Origin: a virus
Reading direction: 5' to 3' (one strand)
Length of the DNA stretch: 29,339 nt
IMG/VR virus record: IMGVR_UViG_3300043466_000271
Span: 1-29,339 of that record
How positions within the stretch are numbered: the first letter of the stretch is position 1; each line of letters begins with the position of its first letter. Shown piece by piece: positions 1 through 5,857 of the stretch. Position numbers and translations under genes: made by a program. The notes beneath the pieces are model-generated. The model worked only from the letters and a program-made list of their open reading frames with translations, had not been told where the DNA came from and did not search any database.

Positions 1-2
1 AG

Positions 3-113
3 AAGGCTGGATTCACCGTTGAGTATGCGTTGACACAGGCTAGATGTGCTAGAATTCTTCGATCTGGCGAGTACCGCTGGGACACTAAGGAGATCAAACT
101 ATGGACCCCATGA
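3..113 (+). CDS. 3' end of a truncated upstream gene, product unknown
   Basis: This frame is open from the window edge to a TGA at 111-113 and encodes the last 36 residues of a protein, ending in KEIKLWTP. The other two forward frames close within the first 33 bases, so this is the only continuing frame. Its end overlaps the next gene's start, as is common in phage operons. The fragment is too short for a family call; it would belong to the metabolism or replication module that precedes the structural genes in T7-like phages. Confidence 0.55.
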   Translation, partial: KAGFTVEYALTQARCARILRSGEYRWDTKEIKLWTP

Positions 114-439
114 ACCGTTCACGACTGTTGACCACCCACAAGGAACTGACTGATGAGGCCCGGGCCCTGTCTGAGCGTAAGAACCACGACTACTCCGGGG
201 GCAAGGACGATACCCACCCCTTCCTCAACTTCACCCGCTGTGAGGCCATGGGGATCTGTAAGACTGAGGCTGGGATCATGGTCCGCCTGACGGACAAGAT
301 GTCCCGCCTTAGTACCTTCATTACGACAGGGGAGTTCAAGGTCAAGGACGAGGCCCTCCGGGATACCGTGCTGGACATCATCAATTATGTGGTGATTCTC
401 TACGCCTATGTCCAGTCCCAGAAGGAATCCGGGAAGTGA
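101..439 (+). CDS. Nucleotide modification associated domain 1 (DUF1599-type) protein
   Basis: A 112-aa soluble protein. The segment NHDYSGG, then PFLNF, then the GI-x-VRL-x-DKMSRL stretch near residues 62-70 is the pattern I associate with the DUF1599 / nucleotide modification associated domain 1 family (PF07659). That family is frequent in phages and is predicted to act in nucleotide or modified-base metabolism; no reaction can be assigned here. The start at 101 has an AAGGAG Shine-Dalgarno at 87-92 with 8-nt spacing. A second ATG at 110 would give an ATGA overlap with the upstream gene but is less well spaced. The family call comes from motif memory, not a search. Confidence 0.75.
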   Translation: MDPMNRSRLLTTHKELTDEARALSERKNHDYSGGKDDTHPFLNFTRCEAMGICKTEAGIMVRLTDKMSRLSTFITTGEFKVKDEALRDTVLDIINYVVILYAYVQSQKESGK

Positions 440-648
440 ATAACGACATTTCTAAGGAGGCAAATACCCCAGTTCCAATAATTAAGTTGGAAATGCTGGG
501 ATATCTCGACAAGGTCTTCCCGGAAAAGTGTGCAATTCTGGGCGAGACTCAGGACTCCATCTTCTATGCGGCTGGTCAACGATCCGTTGTTCGTTACCTG
601 TTCCGGTTGTATGAAGAGCAACAAGAGGCACAATGGAAGCGTGACTAA
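436..648 (+). CDS. Small conserved-type phage protein of unknown function
   Basis: A 70-aa protein starting with GTG that overlaps the previous stop (GTGA) and ending one base into the next gene (TAATG). The sequence LGYLDKVFPEKCAILGETQDSIFYAAGQRSVVR is hydrophilic and helical, ending in an acidic/glutamine-rich tail. Small genes of this length often sit just before the portal gene in T7-like phages. I do not recognise a named domain. Translational coupling on both sides supports it as a real gene. Confidence 0.65.
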   Translation: MNNDISKEANTPVPIIKLEMLGYLDKVFPEKCAILGETQDSIFYAAGQRSVVRYLFRLYEEQQEAQWKRD

Positions 649-896
649 TGGGATCATTTGCGGATTTTCTATCGCGGACTACTGCAAACTTCGCAATGCC
701 TTTTTCTCCCAGCCTGCGTCGAAAGATTAGGGCTCAACACGGCAGAATCCACAAGCGTATGGGCTTGCGTGTTAACGGGAAGAAGTGGGAAGTCCCGTAT
801 CCAGAAACCAAGTCTCCTAGCATTGCAGCCTCTCGTTATAAGATCCCCTCAACCCGTACTGTCGGAACGGTCGGAAATCCCTCATACAAGGTTTAA
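648..896 (+). CDS. Small basic protein of unknown function
   Basis: An 82-aa, strongly basic protein. Its start overlaps the stop of the preceding gene (TAATG) and it ends 3 bases before the next gene. The middle carries an Arg/Lys-rich stretch (SLRRKIRAQHGRIHKRMGLR) and the C-terminus is Pro/Ser/Thr-rich. There is no signal peptide or membrane segment. The position suggests a minor virion or assembly role, but this is inference from context only. Confidence 0.6.
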   Translation: MGSFADFLSRTTANFAMPFSPSLRRKIRAQHGRIHKRMGLRVNGKKWEVPYPETKSPSIAASRYKIPSTRTVGTVGNPSYKV

Positions 897-899
897 CCT

Positions 900-1112
900 A
901 TGTGCTTTTTCAGCAGCCCCCGTGTTCAAGCGCCGCCGCCCGCTCCTGAAATCAAGTTGCCTGAGCCCCCACCTCCGGCTATTCAGTCTGCTCCTATGAC
1001 GCAGAGCCGTCCCAAGACCCCCAGCGATGTAAACCCGCTGTTCAAGCGGCGCGGCAAGAAGTCCCTTACGATTCAAATGGGTTCGACTTCCTCCTACACC
1101 CCGGGAATGTAA
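900..1112 (+). CDS. gp7.3-like tail assembly/minor virion protein
   Basis: A 70-aa protein in three parts: a Cys-containing N-terminus (MCFFSSP), a proline-rich middle (residues 8-41), and a basic C-terminus with RRGKKSLTI followed by a Gly/Ser/Thr tail. The GKKSL element and small-residue C-terminus recall T7 gp7.3, a small virion protein needed for tail assembly, and it lies directly before the portal gene as in T7. An AAGG at 887-890 is the likely ribosome binding site. Resemblance is limited to the C-terminal third, so the assignment is tentative. Confidence 0.6.
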   Translation: MCFFSSPRVQAPPPAPEIKLPEPPPPAIQSAPMTQSRPKTPSDVNPLFKRRGKKSLTIQMGSTSSYTPGM

Positions 1113-2645
1113 ATGCCTGAAACTGGTAAGGCCCTATACCTCCACTTGGAGAATCAGCGGTACTCGTATCTTGAACGAGCCCGCGATTGCTCCCGTCTTA
1201 CGCTTCCGCACCTGATGCCCGACGATGGGGATCAGCGGTCGCAGAAGTTCGTGACCCCGTACCAGTCCATTGGTGCCCGTGGGGTGAACAACCTTGCTAG
1301 TGCCCTGCTGCTGTCCCTGCTGCCCCCAAACGCCCCGTTCTTCCGGTTTGTGATCGATCCGCAGGCCGCGAAGAACCTAGAGGCCCTGAATCCACGGGCC
1401 AAGGGCGAGGCTGAAAAGTCTCTGGCAGACATGGAGCGAATGATCGCCAAGGAGATCGAAGTACTGAACATCCGGGTTTCGCTGTTTGAAGCCCTGAAGC
1501 AGTTGATCGTCTGTGGCAATGTCCTGCTGTACTTCCCCGATGACGGCCCCATGCGGGTCATTCGGCTGGACCGTTATGTGGTCAAGCGCGATCCCATGGG
1601 TCATGTCCGGAAGATCGTGATCAAGGAGACTGTGGCTCCTGCTGTACTGCCTCCTGAAGCAGCGGAGATTGCCAAGTCTTGTATGTGCAGTCACGAAGAC
1701 ACCGTGGACCTGTACACCTGTTGTCATGTGCTGCCCGATGGTAAGGTCGAGGTCTACCAAGAGATTGGTGGGACCGTCCTTCCAGACAGCACCATTACCT
1801 ACCCCGCAGAGCGGAATCCGTTCCTCGCCCTGCGTATGAACCGGGTGGATGGTGAGGACTATGGCCGCTCGTATGTCGAGCAGTACTATGGGGACCTAGT
1901 TTCCCTAGATAGCCTGCGTAAGAGCATCGTGGAGGGATCTGCGGCTGCGGCCAAGGTCCTGTTCCTGATCAACCCTGTCGGCACTACCCGCCCCAAGAAG
2001 GTCGCCCAGAGCCCCAACGGGGCCATCATTGAGGGCAACGCGGCGGATGTGACGGTTCTTCAGGTCAACAAGGCTGCTGACTTCAGCGTGGCCTTGCAGA
2101 CCATGAATTCCATTAACGAGAGCCTGAGTTACGCCTTCCTGCTGACTGAGGCTTCAATTCGCAATGCAGAGCGTGTTACGGCTGAAGAGATCCGGTTGGT
2201 GACCCAGAGTATCGAACGACAACTTGGTGGCATCTACAGCCTTCTGTCGCAGGAATTTCAGTTGCCTCTGGTCCAGCGCATCATGGATCGCATGATCAAG
2301 GCCAAGAAGATGCCTAAGATCGACAAGAAGTTCGTGACTCCGGCCATTGTGACTGGTGTCGATGCTCTGGGCCGTGGCAACGATCTGAACCGCCTTGATG
2401 TTTATCTTCAGGGAATTGGACAAATCTTGGGCCCACAGGGACTTCAGCAGTATATTGATCTGCGAGAGTACATGAACCGTCGTGCCGCTTCGCTTGGCAT
2501 CGACACGGCGGGACTGGTCAAGACTGAAGAGCAAATTCAGCAGGAGCAGCAGATGGCTATGCAGCAACAGATGCTCCAGCAGAATACTCCGACGATGGTC
2601 CAGAGTGCTAGTCGAGTTGCCGAGCAGAGAGCCCTTGAACAGTAA
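1113..2645 (+). CDS. Portal protein (head-tail connector, T7 gp8 family)
   Basis: A 510-aa protein matching the podovirus head-to-tail connector family in length and in sequence. The N-terminus has the family hallmark: an aromatic/Arg-rich helix (LYLHLENQRYSYLERAR), then LPHLMP, then the YQSIGARGVNNLASALLLSLLPP region (about residues 50-73). The C-terminus is Gln-rich (QEQQMAMQQQMLQQ). The portal is the dodecameric ring at one capsid vertex through which DNA is packaged and ejected; it contacts the terminase and the tail tube. The gene starts directly after the stop of the previous gene and shares one base with the scaffold gene. Confidence 0.95.
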   Translation: MPETGKALYLHLENQRYSYLERARDCSRLTLPHLMPDDGDQRSQKFVTPYQSIGARGVNNLASALLLSLLPPNAPFFRFVIDPQAAKNLEALNPRAKGEAEKSLADMERMIAKEIEVLNIRVSLFEALKQLIVCGNVLLYFPDDGPMRVIRLDRYVVKRDPMGHVRKIVIKETVAPAVLPPEAAEIAKSCMCSHEDTVDLYTCCHVLPDGKVEVYQEIGGTVLPDSTITYPAERNPFLALRMNRVDGEDYGRSYVEQYYGDLVSLDSLRKSIVEGSAAAAKVLFLINPVGTTRPKKVAQSPNGAIIEGNAADVTVLQVNKAADFSVALQTMNSINESLSYAFLLTEASIRNAERVTAEEIRLVTQSIERQLGGIYSLLSQEFQLPLVQRIMDRMIKAKKMPKIDKKFVTPAIVTGVDALGRGNDLNRLDVYLQGIGQILGPQGLQQYIDLREYMNRRAASLGIDTAGLVKTEEQIQQEQQMAMQQQMLQQNTPTMVQSASRVAEQRALEQ

Positions 2646-3385
2646 TGAGTAATCACCAGCAAGTTACGATTGTCCGAGACACCGCAGAAAGCAACAACGA
2701 AGTGGACGCTTTGGCTCAGGCCGTAGCAGAGGCACAGGGTACGGCTTCGGCCCAGACTGAAACTCCGCAGTCGCGTCCTGAGTGGCTTCCCCAGAAGTTC
2801 CAGAGCCCCGAAGATCTCGCTAAGGCTTACGGCGAACTGGAAAAGAAGGTTGGAACCAAGGAGACTCCCAAGGCTGGCTTTGAGAACCTTGAGCAGTACT
2901 CGACCGAGTTCTACCAGAACGGCGACCTGAGCGATGAGTCGATTCAGGCCATCACCGCCAACATGGGTATTCCGGAGCAGATTGTCCGGGCCTATGTGGA
3001 TGGTCAGAAGGCCGTCATGGATCAGCAGTTCAGTTCTGTGATGGGCCTTGTTGGTGGCGAATCCCAGTACGAAGCAATGACTTCGTGGGCTGCTGAGAAC
3101 CTGCCGGAGGACGAGGTTGACGCTTTCAACCAGATCATGGACAGCGGCAACCTCAGCACGATCAAGGTTGCTGTTCAGGGCCTGTGGGCTCGTTACGGCC
3201 AGACCAACGGTAACCCCGCAGCCAAGTTGATTCAGGGCGAAACCACGGGGCCGTCTGGTGGGGCCTTCCGCAGCGTTGCTGAGATCGTGCAGGCCATGAA
3301 GGATCCCCGGTACGCCAAGGACCCCGCGTATCGTTCGGATGTCGAGAAGCGGGTCGCCCTGTCTAACGCTATGGGAGTCCGCTAA
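2645..3385 (+). CDS. Capsid assembly scaffolding protein (T7 gp9-like)
   Basis: A 246-aa, acidic, Gln/Glu-rich protein between portal and capsid genes, the invariant position of gp9-type scaffolds. The N-terminal 40 residues are low in complexity, followed by WLPQKFQSPEDLAKAYGELEKKVG (residues 47-70), a motif typical of podovirus scaffold proteins. Scaffold directs procapsid assembly and then leaves the shell. Start (TAATG with portal) and stop (TAATG with the next gene) both overlap neighbours by one base, indicating coupled translation. Confidence 0.9.
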   Translation: MSNHQQVTIVRDTAESNNEVDALAQAVAEAQGTASAQTETPQSRPEWLPQKFQSPEDLAKAYGELEKKVGTKETPKAGFENLEQYSTEFYQNGDLSDESIQAITANMGIPEQIVRAYVDGQKAVMDQQFSSVMGLVGGESQYEAMTSWAAENLPEDEVDAFNQIMDSGNLSTIKVAVQGLWARYGQTNGNPAAKLIQGETTGPSGGAFRSVAEIVQAMKDPRYAKDPAYRSDVEKRVALSNAMGVR

Positions 3386-3567
3386 TGAAGAAGAACCCTA
3401 AGACTACCGTCCTTGGCATTGCCACGATCCTGACCGCTGTTTCGTCGGCTGTGATCGCCCTGCTGGATAACGACCCGGCTACCGTGTTTGATGTTGCTTC
3501 GGTGGTCGCTGCCGTTACCGCTGGTCTTGGCCTGATTCTTGCCAAGGATGCCGACAAGGCGGCGTAA
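3385..3567 (+). CDS. Small two-helix membrane protein, holin-like
   Basis: A 60-aa protein with two hydrophobic segments (about residues 8-27 and 35-53) joined by a short acidic turn containing DNDPAT, with a Lys-rich N-terminus (MKKNPKTT) and a charged C-terminus (KDADKAA). Size and topology resemble class II holins such as T7 gp17.5, but no family motif is recognisable. It is coupled to the scaffold gene through TAATG. T7-like phages normally run straight from scaffold to capsid, so the location is unusual. Other possible roles include a superinfection-exclusion or lysis-timing membrane protein. Confidence 0.7.
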   Translation: MKKNPKTTVLGIATILTAVSSAVIALLDNDPATVFDVASVVAAVTAGLGLILAKDADKAA

Positions 3568-3791
3568 TGGGTTGGATCTACCAACTGGTTACTTCGATCC
3601 TGCACTTCATTGAACGGCTTGCATCTAAGGAAGTCAAAGGTGAAAACGCTGATCCTAATGCTGGGGGCGTTCGTGATCGCTTCCGTAGGCGGGTGCAACA
3701 GCACCGTGATTCTGGTCCCTCCGGGAACTCCTGTTCAACTGGCGGAACCTGTCAAGGCGCGTGTGTTCGTTGTGCAGAAAGACGGGACTAA
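3567..3791 (+). CDS. Small putative membrane-associated protein overlapping a lipoprotein gene
   Basis: A 74-aa frame that begins by TAATG overlap with the preceding membrane gene. Residues 1-25 (MGWIYQLVTSILHFIERLASKE) form a short amphipathic or hydrophobic helix. From residue 25 on, the coding sequence overlaps the lipoprotein gene in another frame, and the protein there is low in complexity and rich in Arg, Ser, Gly and Cys. The N-terminal helix looks meaningful, while the tail may be shaped by the overlap. Translation is plausible from the coupling geometry, but it could also be only a leader that feeds ribosomes to the lipoprotein gene. Confidence 0.45.
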   Translation: MGWIYQLVTSILHFIERLASKEVKGENADPNAGGVRDRFRRRVQQHRDSGPSGNSCSTGGTCQGACVRCAERRD

Positions 3792-3885
3792 GGTTATGTC
3801 TTCCAACCGGGTGGAAATTCCTGCTGGTTGGTGGGCTGCTGATGTTCCAGAAGACACCGGGGAAATCCCGGCGGGAAGTCCATAA
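3640..3885 (+). CDS. Small lipoprotein (outer-membrane type), lysis or exclusion candidate
   Basis: An 81-aa protein starting at GTG 3640, which has an AAGGA Shine-Dalgarno at 3627-3631 with 8-nt spacing. The longer in-frame start at 3610 lacks this and would bury the signal peptide. Residues 1-18 are a lipoprotein signal peptide with a lipobox ending SVGGC; Cys19 would be acylated, and Asn at +2 predicts outer-membrane sorting. The mature 63-residue part is beta-like (STVILVPPGTPVQLAEPVKARVFV, written here with its key region only) and ends in an acidic Gly/Pro tail. Phage lipoproteins of this size are outer spanins or block superinfection. It lacks the Pro-rich character typical of Rz1, so the role is open. 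Confidence 0.75.
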   Translation: MKTLILMLGAFVIASVGGCNSTVILVPPGTPVQLAEPVKARVFVVQKDGTKVMSSNRVEIPAGWWAADVPEDTGEIPAGSP

Positions 3886-3913
3886 CATCCCCTATAACTC
3901 CGGACTTCCCCTT

Positions 3914-3946
3914 GAGCCCATACGGTTTATTCCGGTGGGCTCTTTT
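3914..3946 (+). terminator. Rho-independent terminator after the lipoprotein gene
   Basis: GAGCCCA at 3914-3920 pairs with TGGGCTC at 3936-3942, followed by TTTT at 3943-3946. It would separate the portal/scaffold/lipoprotein transcript from the capsid gene. About 120 nt of non-coding sequence follow before the capsid start; a capsid promoter is expected there, but I could not identify one with confidence. Confidence 0.75.
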
Positions 3947-4066
3947 CATTTCGTGGCTTTGGATGGGCCATGAAAAGGCTAAGGAATCTTGGCCCCTTGC
4001 GAGGGACAACCTTGAGGACTGGCTACTACAACCATCTATCGTGTCTCATACATAGGATTTTTAGTC

Positions 4067-5185
4067 ATGGCAATTTTCAATAGTCAGCCGTCGCGGATTG
4101 GTCAGGCCACCGTGTCTGGCTCGCCTTCGGGCGATGTCGATGCTCTGTTCCTCAAGGTGTTCAGCGGTGAAATCGTCACTTCGTTTGAAGAAAACAATGT
4201 GATGATGCCGCTGCACCGCGTTCGCACCATTTCCAGCGGTAAGTCGGCCCAGTTCCCGGTCACGGGCGTTGCTGGTGCTGGTTACCACACCCCGGGTGAG
4301 AGCCTGCTCTCGACCCCGACTACCACGGGTACCATCACGGCTACTGGTGGTGCGGGTAGCGGTAGCGCAATCGTGGCCCCCACTTCGGCCTCGACTTCCA
4401 AGTACCTCAACAAGTTCAAGCACAACGAAAAGGTTGTCTTCATTGATGATGTGTTGGTTTCGTCGGTGTTCGTTGCTGACATCGATGAGATGAAGAACCA
4501 CTACGATGTCCGTTCGGTCTATTCGACGGAAATCGGTCGTGCGCTTGCGTACACCGCTGACAAGGCTCTGATCCGAACGGCCATCCTTGGTGCCCGCAAC
4601 ACCACGGACCGCTTTGATGGTACGGATGCCCAATACCTTGGTGCCCAGCAGGGTACTGGTACTACGGGTGACAACCTCGTTCAGGCTTTGTTCAATGTCG
4701 CTCAGAAGATGGACGAGAAGAATGTTCCGTCGAATGATCGCTTTGCCATCCTGACCCCGGCGAAGTACTACGCTCTGGTGAATGACACTTCGGATGCAAT
4801 CAACCGCGACTACAACGATGCCAGCAATGGTAGCGTCGCTAGCGGTATGATCATGTCGGTCGCTGGTATCCGCATTCTGAAGAGCAACCACCTCCCGAGT
4901 GTGGACGAAAGCACCGCTGCTAACTTCCCGCTCTTCGGTAGTTCGGCTATTAAGAACGACCCGGGTGGTTCGGCTGGTACTGGTTACTCTGGTGCCAACT
5001 TCTCCACGACCCGTGGCATTGTCTTCCAGCGTGAAGGTCTTGCCACCGTGAAGTTGATGGACCTGAGCGTCGAAAGCGAGTACATCATGGAGCGCATGGG
5101 CACCCTGATGCTTGCCAAGTACGCGATGGGCCACTCGGTTCTCCGCAATGAGTGCTGCTACGAACTGACCTCGGCTGCTCTCTGA
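4067..5185 (+). CDS. Major capsid protein (T7 gp10A family)
   Basis: A 372-aa protein with the typical T7-family capsid architecture. A short N-arm containing GDVDALFLKVFSGEI (residues about 23-37) leads into the HK97-fold core with the motifs ENNVMMPLHRVRTISSGKSAQFPV and RALAYTADKALI, a central Asp/Asn-rich region, and a C-terminus ending in the LMDLSVESEYIMERMGT region. It forms the icosahedral shell. The start has an AGGA ribosome binding site 9 nt upstream. The gene is flanked by hairpin terminators on both sides, so it is probably expressed as its own high-level transcript. No frameshift extension comparable to gp10B was found. Confidence 0.95.
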   Translation: MAIFNSQPSRIGQATVSGSPSGDVDALFLKVFSGEIVTSFEENNVMMPLHRVRTISSGKSAQFPVTGVAGAGYHTPGESLLSTPTTTGTITATGGAGSGSAIVAPTSASTSKYLNKFKHNEKVVFIDDVLVSSVFVADIDEMKNHYDVRSVYSTEIGRALAYTADKALIRTAILGARNTTDRFDGTDAQYLGAQQGTGTTGDNLVQALFNVAQKMDEKNVPSNDRFAILTPAKYYALVNDTSDAINRDYNDASNGSVASGMIMSVAGIRILKSNHLPSVDESTAANFPLFGSSAIKNDPGGSAGTGYSGANFSTTRGIVFQREGLATVKLMDLSVESEYIMERMGTLMLAKYAMGHSVLRNECCYELTSAAL

Positions 5186-5211
5186 GTCGAGTTGAGTCTG
5201 TGAGTTAAAGG

Positions 5212-5253
5212 GGGGATGGTTCCCTTAGTTGGGTTCCATCCCCTCTTTTGTTT
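5212..5253 (+). terminator. Rho-independent terminator downstream of the capsid gene
   Basis: GGGGATGG at 5212-5219 and CCATCCCC at 5236-5243 form an 8-bp GC-rich stem with a second inner pairing of CCC with GGG, followed by the T-rich run TCTTTTGTTT. The position matches the terminator T-phi after gene 10 in T7 and would attenuate rather than abolish expression of the tail genes downstream. Confidence 0.88.
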
Positions 5254-5263
5254 GAGGAACACT

Positions 5264-5857
5264 ATGCCACTTACCAAGACAACCCGCCTTCAGGCCATCA
5301 ACACGATGCTGAGTTCAATCGGTGAAAGCCCGATCAACAGTCTGAACACGCAGCGGGCCGATGCCCTGATTGCTACCTCGGTTCTTGATGAGATCACCCG
5401 GGAAGTCCTGTCTTACGGGTGGCACTTCAACACCTCGGTTGACATTGAGATGGTTCCTGAGACTGGGACTGGGTATATCTATGTCGCTGATTCGATTGTC
5501 CGGGTCGATGTCGATCCGATCAGCGGTCAGGATGTGTCTGTCCGTGGCAACCGCCTGTATAACAACAAGAATAACTCCTTTGTCTTCGATACCTCGCTGA
5601 AGACTGTTCAGGTGTATTTCTTGGAGTACGAGGAACTTCCTGAAGAGGCCCGACGCTATATTGCCATTCGGGCTGCTAGGGTGTTCCAAGATCGCGTTGT
5701 CGGCTCGGTCAAACTGCACTCTTTCACCCAGAGCGACGAAGTTCAGGCTTTGGCTAAACTGCAAGAGTACGAGATGGACACCGCTGACTACAGCATCTTT
5801 GATTCCTACGATGTCGCTAGGACCTTTATCCGCCGTGGGTCTTACTGGGTCAACTGA
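5264..5857 (+). CDS. Tail tubular protein A (gp11 family, adaptor)
   Basis: A 197-aa protein that forms the ring between portal and nozzle. Family hallmarks are the N-terminal LQAINTMLSSIGESPINSL (about residues 9-27), the EVLSYGWHFNT helix and the C-terminal MDTADYSIFDS segment. I chose ATG 5264, which has a GAGGA Shine-Dalgarno at 5254-5258 and begins at the conserved N-terminus; the longer frame from 5216 runs back into the capsid terminator. Its stop overlaps the next gene start (TGATG). Confidence 0.93.
   Translation: MPLTKTTRLQAINTMLSSIGESPINSLNTQRADALIATSVLDEITREVLSYGWHFNTSVDIEMVPETGTGYIYVADSIVRVDVDPISGQDVSVRGNRLYNNKNNSFVFDTSLKTVQVYFLEYEELPEEARRYIAIRAARVFQDRVVGSVKLHSFTQSDEVQALAKLQEYEMDTADYSIFDSYDVARTFIRRGSYWVN

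Noticed and set aside
658-999. 113-codon frame overlapping two small genes
   Set aside because: Out of frame with the coupled genes at 648 and 900, no ribosome binding site, and a Leu/Ser/Arg-rich translation typical of a shadow frame.
3947-4066. Phage RNA polymerase promoter before the capsid gene
   Set aside because: One is expected from T7 biology, but I could not find a sequence shared with other intergenic gaps (for example before 12089, 16949 and 19073), so no site is claimed.
4061-5134. 357-codon open frame on the minus strand
   Set aside because: It lies exactly opposite the major capsid gene, has a low-complexity Arg/Thr/Ser-rich translation, and its frame is the usual antisense shadow of a codon-biased gene.
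4067-5253. Programmed frameshift giving a longer capsid form, as in T7 gp10B
   Set aside because: No slippery site near the stop with a continuing frame was seen, and the terminator follows within about 30 nt of the stop codon.
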